Source: Aedes albopictus
Taxonomy: Eukaryota > Arthropoda > Insecta > Diptera > Culicidae
Assembly (NCBI RefSeq): GCF_035046485.1
Contig: NC_085137.1
Span: 380,680,706-380,744,705, forward strand
DNA length: 64,000 bases
Direction: 5' to 3'
Made by a program: the position numbers and the translations under genes. Below the pieces are notes generated by a model that was given only the letters and a program-made list of their open reading frames with translations, did no database searches and had not been told where the DNA came from. Below are positions 34,190 through 46,361 of the stretch, in pieces (the first letter of the stretch is position 1; every line of letters starts with the position of its first letter).

Positions 34190-34420
34190 TAAAGTTTTTT
34201 AAGACTTTTTTCAGGGTTTCAAATTTCTGCTAGGTTTCCTCCGAAAATATTTCCTAGGAATTACTTCAGAAATTTCTTCAAGGATTTTGTTCACGAATCT
34301 CCACAATTCCTTAAGAGTACTTTAAAATTCCCTTAGATTTTTTTTCGAAAACTACTTCAGGAATTGGTCTTTGAAACTTTCCAGGAGCATAACAATTTTT
34401 TCTGCTTTAAACAATGATTT
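34190..34420. repeat. Degenerate 12-bp family, continued
   Basis: Units such as ATTACTTCAGAAATTTC and AACTACTTCAGGAATTG continue the block left of the SINE. Confidence 0.45.
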
Positions 34421-35880
34421 TCTGTTGAAATTTATTCCTCACAGTTTCTATTTAATTTCCCTCTGGATTAATTCTGGATTTTTTTTTTATTATTTTCGGA
34501 TCCAGCAAATTTTTTTAAGGTGAGGTTTTATTTGCAGGAGAAAATGGAGTCAGAGACCGTCCAGTACATTACGTTAGCTGGACTATAATCGCCTTATTGA
34601 TTTCCAACGCGCGGCAGGCGTATAACCCATGAAAACTGATAGCCTCCCGAAAGCCAACAAAATTAGATTCTCATCTGAAATAGTAATTGTGATTACTACC
34701 ACTATCCTCGTGGTTCACTTATATACTATAAAAATCTTATAAACCAATTTTGAGTGTGTTGGGTATTCATTGTTAACGCCCTGATCATACTAAATTAAGT
34801 GTAGATGAGTGTAGACCCTCGTAAGATGCTATGAATTTTATATAGAAATAATTCCAATTTCCATTTCTTTTTATGTGAATCCCACCAATCGCACAACACA
34901 ATCATCCACTACATCTGTTGCCAACTTGCCAACACCCGAAGCATTCCGAGTGGGAAGTGTAAAATTCTTAATTACTTTTCCACCGCAGTCGAGCGCTGGA
35001 GTCAACAGTCCCTTCGGACCAACCAACCGGTTTGACCCGATCCGGAAAAATGGTTCCCCAAGGTGACAACAACAGCGACGACGACGACGACGACGACAAC
35101 CGCACCAGCCAGCAACGTATGGTGTTCGCTGTACAGAGCAGATCCCCTTCTAGTCCAAATACCAACCTACCCATGCCATGGAGGAGTTCTGGTAAAGGCA
35201 CGACACGACGACATTGCGACCGTCAGACGTGATTGTGTCAGAGTTCTGTTCTGAATCCAGTGCCCAACGCCTTGTTGGATTTGCTAGCTCGTAAATTAAA
35301 ATAATTTCCTCCTGTAAATAATAATAATTTTCATCGTCGTCTCTTTTTTTTTTCTAGCACACTACGTGTTCTGGCTGGCGTTGACGTGTAGCAGTTTGCT
35401 GTCGTTCGTCCGTCGAGTGGGAAATGTCGTTTTCACAGCAGAGGCCAGATGGAATTATTTAGCAAAGGTGCAAAGCTCTGGAAGTGACACAGTAATTGAT
35501 GGGAATGAGATTTGAAAAGTTAGAGAAAGGTAATAATTTAAATCCTCGATTCTTTGTAATCCGAGCGGATGCTTGGCTGCTGATTAGCAAAATAAATTTG
35601 GATTTGGGAGAGCAGTGCGATCATTTTGGGCATCAAATGAATAGAATGTTATTTAATGTTAATCTTTATAATAGGCCACGATTGCAGCATCAAAGTTTTG
35701 ATTTTTCAGCTTTCACTAGAACTTTTTATGAGTGTATAAATTGAATTAGCGCATACACACATTAAATATTTTATTCGTCAAAATATCATAGTCAAAATAT
35801 TGGTAGCAATAGAAGATTGCAGCGATTTTTGATGAAAATTTGCTATGGTTTTAAATAGTTGACATCTGTTCCAATGTTAT
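34421..35880. other. Low-copy DNA with a short GAC-repeat, no gene recognised
   Basis: A GC-richer island at about 34880-35280 contains (GAC)n at 35078-35098. The frames here are low in complexity and carry no known domain. T-rich pyrimidine tracts occur near 34478 and 35341. The island could be regulatory or exon sequence of a host gene. That is only a guess. Confidence 0.35.
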
Positions 35881-35904
35881 AATCGTTGAGAAAATTTAAA
35901 AAGA

Positions 35905-36500
35905 AAAACCGGAAAAACTATTCCCGAACTCGCGGAAAATTTTCAAAAAAATATTTTTGAGAAGGTAAATTCAGAAGCTGAAATTTTTGGAATAAATTTT
36001 TTTTCTTTCTTGAGTTATGGTCAATTTTGTGAAAAATATCCATGTAACACATAACGCATAATACATAATTGGCCACAACTCCAGAACGAAAAACAAGTGC
36101 ATTCCAAAAAATTCAGTCATCAAAGCTTATGAAACTTCCTTCTCAAAACCTTTTTTTGAAAATTTCCCGCGAGTTCGGGCATAGTTTTGCAGGCTTTTCT
36201 TTATGATAAAACTTTTTACTTTTTTATATTTTTTTGTATTCCTGAGAGAATTTGATTTCATTTTCTAAAAAAAAAACTTTGTTTCTACGATGCTACGATC
36301 TTGAGTTATGATTTTTCAAAGAAATGGCTTATATGACACATTTGGACTTTTTTCAACAAAATTGGCCATAACTCAAAAACAAAAAAAAAGTGCATTCCAA
36401 AAATTTCAGCGATTAAAGCTTATGGAATAACCTTCTCAAAAATATTGTTTTGATATTTGTTTTGAAGCTCGGGCATTGTTTTTCCGGCTTTTCATTACAA
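35905..36500. repeat. AT-rich foldback / degenerate repeat
   Basis: CGAACTCGCGGAAAATTTTC near 35926 is mirrored at about 36150-36175, and TCAGAAGCTGAAATTTTTGG by the segment near 36097. A further partial copy of the right arm follows at about 36360-36490, built on GTGCATTCCAAAAA and TTCTCAAAA. The repeated TTGGCCATAACTC-type line is common to both. No coding content. Confidence 0.55.
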
Positions 36501-36789
36501 ACTTTCTCAACTGTGGAAAGTTTGGTGGAAAACTTTTTCCAGTTCATATTTTTTTTTTATTTCTGAGAAAATTTTCTTTTATTAAAAAAAAACTTTGTTT
36601 CTGTGATGCTTTGTTCTTGAGTTATGATTTTTCAAAGTAAGTAGTGTCAGGGGAAAACAAAGAATTTCCACCTGAGTTTTCCAAAAAAATAGGTGACCCT
36701 GCACTTTTCTATTTTTTTGTTCATGTATCCATAAGCCCTGCCTGTGGAAAAAGTTTCATGAAAATCTGGGTCCCTTCGGCCCAATCTTG

Positions 36790-38685
36790 TACGGTAAAAA
36801 AAAATGCCCAGCGTACAACATACTTTCCTTACAGATCAGGCTAAGGCCGGGGTGGCCTCTGCTGTACATAGTAGCCGTCTCCATTTCACTCGGTCCATGG
36901 CTGTTTGTCTCCAGTTCCGCACTCTGCGTAGGGTCCGCAGATCGTCCTCCACTTGGTCGACCCACCTAGCTCGCTGAGCTCCACGTCTTCTTGTACCGGT
37001 CGGATGACTCTCGAGAGCCATTTTAGTCGGGTTGCTATCCGACATCCTGATGCCGTAACCCGCCCACCGTAGCCTCCCGATTTTCATGGTGTGGACAATG
37101 GATGGTTTTCTCAGCAGCTGGTGCAGCTCGTGGTTCGTTCGCATTCTACAAGTCCCGTCTTCCATCTGCACTCCGCCGTAGATGGTACGCAACACCTTCC
37201 GTTCGAAAACTCCAAGGGCGCGTTGGTCCTCTGCACGTAGGGTCCATGTTTCGTGCCCATAGAGGACGACCGGTCTAATCAGCGTTTTGTAGATAGTTTA
37301 CTTTCTGTTACGGCAAACTTTGTTCGATCGTAGAGTTTTGCGGAGTCCAAAGTAAGCACGATTTCCTGCCACAATGCGCCTCTGAGTTTCTCTACTGGTG
37401 TCGTTGTCGTCGATCACCAGTGCGCCCAAGTACACGAATTCTTCAACCGCCTCGATTTCATCATCGTCGATATAAATTCGGGGTGGCGGGCGCGGTGATA
37501 CCTCCCTGGAGCCCTTTGCCATCATGTACTTTGTCTTCGACATATTAATGACTCATCCGATTCGTCTGGCTTCACTCTTCAGTCGGATGTACGTTTCCAC
37601 CATCGTCTCAAATTGACGAGTAATAATATCAATATCATCAGCGAAACCAAGCAGCTGAACGCTCTCCTTATTACACCTTCTAACGCAATGTTGAACAGCA
37701 AGCACGAAAGACCATTACCTTGCCGTAACCCTCTGCGAGATTCGATGGGACTCGAGAGTGTCGCTGATGCTCGGAATATGCACATCACTCGATCCATCGT
37801 TGCCTTGATTAGTCGTATCAGTTTATCCGGGAATCCGTATTCGTGCATAATTAGCCATAGCTGTTCTCGATCGATCATCATACGCCTATTTGAAATCAAT
37901 GAACACGCACGTACTCCTAGATCTGTTACCGCGCCACCTTCGGTGTTTGCAACGTCGCCTTTGAGGTGCTCATCGTAATGCTACCACCACCTCTCGACCA
38001 CCTCACGCTCACTTGTCAGAATATTCCCGTGATTTCCTCGGCACATGTCGGCTTGTGGCACAAAGCCTCTGCGCGAGCGGTTCAGCTTCTCGTAGAACTT
38101 TCGTGTGTCCCTAGCGCGGTACAGCTCTTCCATCGCTTCGCGATCTCATTCTTCCTGCTGGCGTTTCTTCCTCCGGATAACTGAGTTCTGCCTGTTCCGC
38201 GCCTGTCTGTAACGTGCCTCATTCTCTCCCGTACGGTGTTGCAGCATTCTCGCCCATGCTGCATTATTCTCGTTTTTCAACTGTTCACATTCGCCGTCGT
38301 ACTAGTCGTTTCTGTGATTCGGAGTCGCGTAGTCTAGTGTTGTAGCCAAGGTACTACCTATGTCGGATCAGATGTCCCTCCAGCCATCTTCAAGTGTAGC
38401 TGCGCCTAGCTGCTCTTCCGTTGGTAGGACTAGTGCTAGTTGCTGCGCGTAGTCTTGAGCCACTTCTACGTTACGCAGCTTCTCGATGTTGAGCCGCAGC
38501 GTTAGACTTCGACGCGTGGTGATAACTGTCGAAAGTTTTGAGCGCATGCATACAGCTACTAAGTAGTGGTTCGAATCTATATTCGCACTGCGGTATGTAC
38601 GAAGATTCGTTATATCCGAGAAGAATTTATTGTCGATTAGAACGTGGTCCATTTGGTTTTCTGTTTGATGGTCGGGTGATCTCCA
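36790..38685 (-). pseudogene. RTE-like LINE: end of endonuclease, linker, reverse transcriptase and C-terminus (broken)
   Basis: Read on the minus strand, 38685-38350 encodes the end of an APE-like endonuclease (DHVLIDNKFFSD), 38330-37920 a charged linker, and 37900-37300 an RT core with RRGLRQGNGLSCLLFN and GFADDIDII (FADD codons at 37634-37645). 37195-36840 encodes the C-terminal region with GRLRWAGYGIRM and RARWVDQVEDDLRTL. This domain order and these motifs fit RTE/BovB-like non-LTR retrotransposons; the clade call is inference. Frameshifts separate the pieces. The endonuclease SDH motif reads SNH and the RT motif reads LRQGNG instead of the usual LRQGD. It is inactive. Confidence 0.85.
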
Positions 38686-38686
38686 G

Positions 38687-40221
38687 CCCAAGTAACAAAA
38701 TTAAATTTATAATGCTTTTGAAGTATTCTTCAACACCTGTTCTTTAAAACCATGTATAAACCAAATTGTTCTGCAAAACGACATCAACTCAACCATAAAC
38801 CCGCCATAAGACCAAAGAGGCCCATCCTAAGATGCTCTTGGAGAGGTGTTTTTAAATTTCTCTTAAAACTTGTTGTACTTCCCAAGTTGTCCTCAAGGCG
38901 AATTGCTCTCTCCTTGTAGAATTCTTCAAGTGCACGATAAAACGATAATAAATTTGTCGGGGTTGTTGCTGATGCAGCTTTTATGTCGACAGAAAAGTTT
39001 GGTGAATTAAATTGAAATTAAAAATACAATGAAAATGACACATTATTGTAATCGGGATTAATTTATTACAAATTGGGAATATTTCCGTGGTGTAACAAGG
39101 ATGCCAAATGCCAAGCAAAATTCATCGTATATATGTTGCAAGATACTTCCAAAAATTGCAATGCGCTTCCATTATAACGCACTAATAAAATATTTATAAA
39201 TATTTTTCCTGGTCATGCGAACATTGCTCATGAGTTTTCTCAACATGGCTTCTATTGAAATCTAGGCCGGTGGTCGGTCTTTCATCGATGGTTTTAATTA
39301 ACATCACCATAAGATCTTCTTAAATTTCTTTCAACTCATGCCAAAGCTAAAAGCATAACTCAAGAACACCAGGATTTATAACGTTCTCAATGCAGCCTGG
39401 TTGGCCTCCATCAAGAACGTCTTAAATTTATTTCATCTTATGCAAGGGTAAGAAGTATTACTCAAGAGTACTCAGGTTTATAACGTTCTTGATGTAGGTT
39501 TATGCAAACTCCGCCAAGAACGTCATAAATCATGTACGCTAAATTGTAAACAAATAATAAATTATCGCACCGCGGTGGGTTTTGTGTATCTCGTCCGATG
39601 AATTTAATTATCGGCCCGGTACCGTTGCCAACCAGGCAGACCTTTTTCGATAACCGGCCTTGATACGGTGCAGTGCCTTATTCCTCCGGTCAGCACTTCC
39701 AACAGGTAAGTAGTTGTTGATTTTGAAGATCGATAATTGGAACCCCGATTGCACGTGAATCGACGTCCTGGATGACCATACCCACCCACCCCATTTCGGA
39801 TGCTGCAACCGGAGGAACTTGGCACTGCACCGCGTCGCGGTTGGGTTTCCGGGTAGGTGTTCTTCATTGGCAGCAATAATGGAACGACGAGAATCAAAAT
39901 CTGATGCTTGAGTTTTTTCTTGTATTTTTCATGTACTAAACTGTTCTCATGCGAGAACAGTTGCTCTTGATCACGAACGGATGATTGAAGTTAACTACAA
40001 GAGCCTTATAAAACTGAAAATAAGTTCAACAGTTCTTGTTGTGTTTATGGTTTTATGAACTGAACCTCAAGTATTCTTGGAGGTGTTTTTAAAACCACAT
40101 CTTGACGAAGAATAGTTGTGCTCAGCTGAAACTCCGATAAAATCAACTAGAATATGCAATGTTCCGATAAAACCATCATAAAAACAAATAAAACCAAATA
40201 GAATTTAGATTGTTACTTGGG
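38687..40221. mobile_element. 1.5-kb TIR element (CCCAAGTAAC ends) inserted in the LINE endonuclease
   Basis: Left tip CCCAAGTAACAAAATTAAAT; right tip read inward CCCAAGTAACAATCTAAATT. The dinucleotide AG lies outside each end (38685-38686 and 40222-40223). Ignoring the element and one AG brings the LINE endonuclease reading frame back into register, which supports a 2-bp duplication. The interior is AT-rich with AACGTTCT/AAGAACGT repeats (39380-39540) and a GC-richer segment at 39590-39890. Confidence 0.88.
39590..39890 (-). other. GC-rich segment within the TIR element, possible captured or transposase remnant
   Basis: Compared with its AT-rich surroundings this 300-base stretch is GC-rich and open in two minus-strand frames (39897-39604 and 39808-39608). 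One frame has a fairly natural composition (FKINNYLPVG, RRNKALHRIKAGYRKR). I recognise no transposase catalytic motif. It could be a decayed transposase end or captured host sequence. Confidence 0.3.
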
Positions 40222-40800
40222 AGGTGGCTTTGTGGATATCTTTGCGGGGGAAGAAGGTGCTTCGGACTACCATATCACGGGAGGCTGCAAAGTTTACGCA
40301 TCGCTGGCCGTTATCATTCGATACGGCGTGCAGGCTGTTTCGCCCGATTACCAGTCTGTACATTTCCTCCCTTCCTACCTGCGCGTTCATATCGCCGACA
40401 ACGATTTTCACGTCACGCGGCGAGCAACCATCGTATGCTTGCTCTAACTGCGCGTAGAACGCTTCTTTCTCGTCATCGGGTCTCCCTTCGTGTGGGCAGT
40501 GGACGTTGATGATGCTGTAGTTGAAGAAACGGCCCTTAACTCTTAACATGCACATCCTTGCGTTGATCGGCTGCCACCCGATCACACTATAAATCCTGTT
40601 CCCAGTTCATTGGTGGTGCCACAGCTTTGGTAGAAGGTAGCCGCTCGATGCCCGCTTTTCCACACTTTCTGTCCAGTCCAACAAAGTTCCTGCAACGCCA
40701 CGATGTCGAAGTTGCGGGAATGTAGTTCGTCGTAAATTATCCTGTCACATCCTGCGAAACCTAGTGACTTGCAGTTCCATGTTCCAAGTTTCCAATCGTA
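40222..40800 (-). pseudogene. RTE-like LINE endonuclease, N-terminal part (broken)
   Basis: The minus strand encodes GTWNCKSLGFAGC (40785-40747 region), VALQE with the metal-binding Glu (complement of 40687-40702), then after a frameshift near 40590 FFNYSIINVHCPHEG and IVVGDMNAQVG, as in APE-type endonucleases of non-LTR retrotransposons. It joins the part at 38350-38685 once the TIR element is ignored. At least one frameshift makes it non-functional. Confidence 0.85.
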
Positions 40801-41280
40801 GTCCTTATTTCATCGCGTGGGTCTTTGCCGATTGTATCGAGCCGTATTTTCTCCTATGTTATTCGCAATGGGGATTTTTACGGGTGGCTTATTGGGCCTA
40901 TGCCTACACTCCTGTCTCGCCGGAGGGCCATCGTGCCAGTTCTGTTTAACGTCCCAACCAACACTGGGACGATTACACTGATGGGGCTACTATCCTGGAT
41001 CTAGCTGGGCGTGGTGCAGCGTTTCTTACTCAGCCGCTGGATGCCAGAACAGACGCTGTTTGAGCCGCGCCTCCTGAACAGACGCTCGGGTTGTACCTCC
41101 TCAATCTAGCTGAAGTCAGAAAAACAACAGTGCCCAGGCTGCACTACCAGCTAAACACACAACTCTTAGCTGGCGGTCTTTGTCATTGCTTGACCCGTGG
41201 AAGCATGAGGTAGGAACTTGTGAGGACCAGATCTCTGTTGGACGCTCTCCTTATCGACTCACCGTTTTTCAGCCCTCAGT
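40801..41280 (-). mobile_element. Probable 5' untranslated part of the RTE-like LINE
   Basis: GC-richer sequence continues upstream of the endonuclease start with no recognisable frame and stops near 41280, where AT-rich DNA begins. It is assigned to the LINE by contiguity and composition only. Confidence 0.4.
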
Positions 41281-41511
41281 TATCACCCGGAGCTTTTATA
41301 TTCCTAAACTTCCTGATAATAGATCTCAATTCGTCCAAATCAGTGCCCAATGAATTGTCGAAAAAAGTTCTCATAATTGAGAATATTATCGAATTCGCGG
41401 GCAACCTGATGTTCTATTGCACTAGTAAGACCCATACTGAAATTATACCTATATAAAATTATCTTTCAAACTATTAGGCAAGTTTTGGTGCTTTTTCCAA
41501 AGTAGCTAATA
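41281..41511. other. AT-rich spacer
   Basis: Nothing recognisable. It may be the remaining part of the jockey-like fragment, but no motif supports that. Confidence 0.25.
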
Positions 41512-41830
41512 CTATTTTATTATTCTCTTTCGGCACAGAATAGGCATCTCAGGCTTTTTCAAAATCTTTTTCAATTTCCTCAACGGCTTAGAGCCGGAGT
41601 TTAATTGAGAAACTTTATATGTTAAATTATTGTTCCTCAATGCTGTGAAACGTTTTTGAATTTTCTTCTGAAGATCCTGCCAAATAACTTTCAGCGCAGG
41701 ATCTCGAGTTCGTTGGAAATGTCTTTTCTTCACGTTTTTAAGACGGTTCAGAAATTTCAGATCGACGTCATTACACTGAGTCGAATTTGACAGGTATTGA
41801 CACGCCTCTAGCTTCGACTAAAGTATACTA
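41512..41830 (-). pseudogene. Jockey-like LINE fragment between endonuclease and RT (broken)
   Basis: The minus-strand frame contains FQRTRDPALK, IQKRFTALRNN and GSKPLRKLKKILKKP. This matches the conserved linker of jockey-type non-LTR retrotransposons (Lys/Arg-rich, with an RTRDP segment and a GSK--KL-K--KKP segment). Both the endonuclease and the RT are missing. Confidence 0.65.
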
Positions 41831-43880
41831 GTAAAAGTTTCAAGGGCATTTTCAATATCAAAATGTGTTTTCAATGAAACATTAACATCTAAATGGCTAT
41901 CAATGTATATTTATATGTATCTCAGTCAGCATTGGGATAATTAAAGGTAGAGCTGAAGTTACTAAAAATCGCTTCATGGGAAATTTGAAATGTTACAAGA
42001 ACATAGTCAAAAGTCAGGCTCATTTGTTAACACATTTTCAGGATTAGTGCCCTTAAAAACGTGAGTAGGGGTTCAGCTGCGCCATTGTAGCAGCCAGATT
42101 TATATACTCTCATGTTTCACGTTAACTCTGCTCCCTCTACATCATATTGCATCGGCTTTGTCATGCCTCATAACATTTGAGCCTATAGATTAGAACTTGA
42201 GTTCAGTTATAGTAAAAGCTAATGAAGTTTTGTTCAGGTGATCAATGCGCATTGAAGCCATATTAAACTCAGAAGCGGCAGCCACTTTTAGTAGACTAAC
42301 ACTGCCAGTCATGAAGATGTCATGCAACACTCAATAAGGAAGCAAAATCTGTTTTAGTTGAAACGTAATGCCAACAAAAGAGATTTGATATTAAATGGCT
42401 AAATAATACCTAGTGTGACGGTTATAATTAGAAAATGTACGTTTTGTTTTTTTTTTTCTATATAAAATCCGTTCATTTGTTGAGAGTATACTGTTGCTGT
42501 GCGGTATGGCTGTTTCGATCAAAATCAAATCCAGCGCCATCTCACGACCTGAAAAGTTGAAAAGCGGTTCCTGTGAGCGATAGCATATTTAATTCTACCC
42601 CATCAGTGTATTAAATACCAACTTCCCATATATTGGCTCAGATATCAAGCATAAGCAGTAACCATGACCAATTTCGATTGCCAGTTCAATTCAAATATAA
42701 ATTTATTCTGATGGCATTGCGTGCATTCAATAATTGTGCCAATTGTTTGCTCAAACGAGTGCTTTCGATATTCAATACTCCACGCAACATAAATACTACA
42801 ATTAAAGTAGCATGTTTCCGTGCATTCGACTTCTCCCATCATCATCGTGTTGAACTCATTTGCAAATGTTTACATTCCCATTTAGCTAAGTATCTACCAT
42901 TCTCCCTAATGGAAGCTTTGGGAAGAGAATCAACCATCCGCTGCCACGTCAACACCGAAAACAGCCGTAGTCCAAACCAGACCTGTTCATCCTCGATTTT
43001 GCCATAATACACCCAGGACATTAGTGGCACGTTCCAGTCCCGTGCCATTCCAATAATGATTACAAGAATTAAATTCTATGCCATTTTCGGTTTAAGTGCA
43101 ATTTTTATCGCTCTCAACAAAATACACTATTTTCACAGTGAGTGAGATGCTGTTTCCGGTTCTCCACCCACACCGGCAGCAGCGCTATTTGTAGGTGCAA
43201 AAGAAAACCACAACCAAACTCGACTCATGTACACTTTTAATTAGCAAACTCATAAGTACCACAATCGCACATAAAATTGACGGTAGTTTCCCACTTTTAC
43301 GACAGTCTGCTACAATTTGCTCCACTCCGGTAGTCAACCAACCAACCGGAGAAGGAAGCGCACGCGAAAGCGAACAAGGAAACCAGGTTAACAGCGCCAC
43401 CACAGTAGTAGTAGGATTGCCATCCTGCCGGGATTCCTTCCACGCCGAATGGAGAAACCACCCCGTCCCGCCGCCTGTTGATATATCTCTGCAATCAAAG
43501 AGAAAACCGTGTCACCGAGAACCGAAGTTGGTTGCTCGGTGTTTGCCAGATCGGAGTCGGCGGAGGTCCGTGTGCTGGTATTCATGATAGTATGACCACT
43601 TTCATTTGTGATACTGGAAAGTTTGAATAAGCTAATACTGTCTTCAATGCTTATTTAATCTTACAGATTTATTCAGGAATTAAGATGTGGAACACTTTCT
43701 TATCGGTTTGCATCCAGATTATCATTTCCGCTTCTAACTCTCCCAACTGAAAACAGACGGTCTGTCGTGGATGTCCAATTACTTCCATAGAAATAAAACT
43801 CCAAGCGGGAATCAGTCGAAAACCAATTGGGGGAAAATGGGGTAAGATTCCATTTTTCAAACTTTCATCGTTTTCAATGA
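41831..43880. other. Low-copy DNA, no gene recognised
   Basis: A TATATAAAA at 42459-42467 is followed by TTGTTGAGAGTATACTG and could be a core promoter, but no reading frame follows convincingly. Frames at 42633-43007 and 43195-43587 have no known domains. A GC-richer patch occurs at 43310-43580. No transposon ends noticed. Confidence 0.3.
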
Positions 43881-44299
43881 TAAATAGCCTAATTTGTTAG
43901 GCCTGCAAATTGGTAAAAGCAACTAGACAATATTTGCTTGATACTTCAGCAAAAATATTCACCAAACTAATCGATTTTAGCGATTTTAAAAACTGGTTCG
44001 TAAAGCGGAAGTTGTGCAAAACGGCCATCTGCCATGGATTAAGCCACTTCTCAAAAACATTCAAAAATTACGTCTATCATTACTCGGGAATTTCCGACTC
44101 CCCTTTTTCCCTCTGTTCCGCTTATTTACATACTCAATATATGGAGTGTCACTGTTTAGAACAACACCGTTGGCAATGCTGGACACCTCGAAGATGACGG
44201 ACAGGACAAGGCAGAATGAGAGTGAATTTGACAAGGGAAAAGAAAGAACAAAAACAAGCATAATTTGATTGGTCACGTTTATTTCCTTGTAGTGAATCA

Positions 44300-44590
44300 T
44301 TGATTGATTGATTTGTCTTTATTAAAGAGACTTTCAGCCTGTGGTGAATCAACTAAAATAACTAAAATTAGTGGTTTCGTTTACAAATAAATGAATTTGA
44401 ACTATTGTAAAGGAAACTAAAAGTAAGTTTATAATGAATTTGACAAATTCGTTACCAATTTAAAACCTAACTATACAGATACGAGCAAGTTAAAACTGAC
44501 AACTACAAGACAGGTTAAAATCGCAGGACAAACCGTTAATGGGAATAATTCTATCTGCAAGCGGCAAACTATTTCAGGCCAAACATTTCA
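44300..44590 (-). mobile_element. LINE 3' end fragment
   Basis: Read on the minus strand, GGCTGAAAGTCTCTTTAATA, AAGACAAA and then (TCAA)-type short repeats look like the 3' terminus of a non-LTR retrotransposon ending in tandem tetramers (plus-strand TTGATTGATTGATT at about 44300-44314). The same tail style ends the SINE at 33993-34185. Sequence to 44590 is assigned to the element tentatively. Confidence 0.4.
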
Positions 44591-44593
44591 ATA

Positions 44594-44813
44594 GGTCCTA
44601 TCTGCATTTGAGAGGCTCTCTTTGTTCACTTTCTCTTTTGATTATTGCAATGTAATGGTACACTTTTCAACTATTTTTGCAGTACAAATCAAAAATCGAT
44701 TGTTTTGACCATCATTTAATGCAAGGAGACAATCATAATACAAACAAACTGCTGAGATATTAACGAAAGAGAGGGAAACCAAAGAGAGCCTCTCTTCTGC
44801 AGATAGAACACCC
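44594..44813. mobile_element. TA-flanked MITE (CTATCTGCA / GAGAGGCTCTC arms)
   Basis: The left arm contains CCTATCTGCATTTGAGAGGC and the right arm, reversed, TCTATCTGCAGAAGAGAGGC. Both continue as TCTCTTTG. TA at 44592-44593 and 44814-44815. It is 220 bp and non-coding. Confidence 0.75.
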
Positions 44814-44815
44814 TA

Positions 44816-45025
44816 AAACGAAAGTACACAGCGAATGAGTAACTTGCGAAAAGACAAAGGATTTTTCACTCATATTTGCGTACGACTGGATCAGCACAAA
44901 AAATGTGCTGATCCGGTGTTACAAAAATTTGCGTGAATTTTCACACAAGTTTGCATGAAATCTTTTGTCTTTTCGATCGCTACGTGAAAGTTACTCCTTG
45001 CTCTGTGTACATCGATCTTTCCGTG
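44816..45025. mobile_element. Hairpin MITE of about 210 bp, family member 1
   Basis: GTACACAGCGAATGAGTAAC at 44824 is mirrored by GTACACAGAGCAAGGAGTAA read from 45010. The arms meet at CAGCACAAAAAATGTGCTG near 44900. The same family occurs at 49413-51317. The outer ends probably extend a few bases past the clear arms, and the left tip may overlap the end of the preceding MITE. Confidence 0.75.
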
Positions 45026-45189
45026 AACCTTTAGACATGTTTGGCCTGATTTGTGAGTAAAACATGAACAACCAAAACGAGAAAGAAATAACAATATATT
45101 TTGATTGAAGCTTTGATCTACTTCCACGGAACGTTGATTCGAAGATTGTTTACATAATCCTAACAAAATCAAAGAAATACGATTCGGAT

Positions 45190-46361
45190 AACCTCAAAAG
45201 ATGAGTATTTCTTCCTAGAAAAACTGTTTGTTGTGAGACGATCCGGATCGAGCTAATCGGAACATGGTCCAATGCGACGAATGCAGGCTTAGGGCGCATT
45301 TTTGCTGTGCCGAGGTCGGCGCCGATATAAAGAACAAGCCTTGGAGTTGCCCAAAGTGTTTGTCTCGGCTCAGAGTGCCGAAAGAAAACCAAGAAGTCTG
45401 GTTCCAAGAGTGATGATGGATCAGTAAGAAGCTTAGTTTCGGCTATAGAGCAGCTTGAAATGGAGCAGAGCACGCGAGAGAAGGCCTTGGATGAGGAGAA
45501 TGCTGTTCGGGAAAAGCGTTTGGAAGTGGAAAGATTCCAGACCCAAAAACGATTGAGGCTAGAAAAGGAAATTCGACAACTAGAACTGCAGCAGGAGCGC
45601 GATTTACAGGAAATGCAACCAAGGCAAGAGCAGGAAATGATGGAAAGAAAATTAGCGGCTGAAGAAGACATCATGAAAAGACAACAGGCGATGCGAAAAC
45701 ATTTCAAGCTGCCACATAGTTCGACCAAGGGGAAATTAAACCTGTTAACTAGCGAAGATGGCACCATCTTGTTGGGGGCGAGGTCAGAAGCGTACCCAAG
45801 GGCAACGTAGGACTGGACGTCATCTCAACCCGTGAGGTCATCTCTTCGGCTGGCAGTAAGGTTGAACATTGGCTTAAAGAGCAACAGGCGGGTCAACGGC
45901 AAGATCATCGAGGGGCGTTTCCTAAGTCGACAAAATTTCAAGAAGAAGCACTGAAGAAGAAGAAGTTGTCAAAGCTGGAGCGGCTGAAGGCTTTGCTCGA
46001 AGAAGATTCAAGTGAAGAAACGGATCAAGAATCGATTGACGCTGAAGGCAATGGGGAACCATTCGGAGAAGAGCTACCAGAGAGCATTGCAAAGCAAAAA
46101 TGGACTCCAGGAATCACTGAGCTGAACGAACACGGACAATCGATGGAACAGGATGCCGGACGGGCCGGGCATATGAGGGCCCCCACCAATGCCGAATACG
46201 GTCGACGAGTGGATGGCTTGGGATAGACTAGTTTCGCTACAAACAGATATGGTGAGAGATTGAATGATCCAGATAAACAACACCGTAATCGTTTGACGGG
46301 CCAACGAGAGATCGAACAGTTGCGACCGTTAACATCGGAACAAATGGCAGCTCGGCAGTTC
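45190..46361 (+). pseudogene. Bel/Pao LTR-retrotransposon gag, N-terminal part (broken)
   Basis: The frame starting at CAATGCGACGAATGC encodes a PHD-like Cys/His cluster (VQCDECRLRAHFCCAEVG, then WSCPKC) at 45264-45360. A long Glu/Arg/Gln-rich coiled coil (45440-45700) and an acidic segment to about 46225 follow, then LTSEQMAARQ near 46338-46358. A PHD-type N-terminus plus coiled coil is typical of mosquito Bel/Pao gag proteins. Stops and frameshifts occur (near 45215, 45395, 45810 and 46225). No 5' LTR was identified. Confidence 0.8.

Noticed and set aside
45150..45767. 205-codon Ser/Cys-rich minus-strand frame
   Set aside because: It is the complement of the Bel/Pao gag coiled-coil region on the plus strand, and repetitive codons keep it open.
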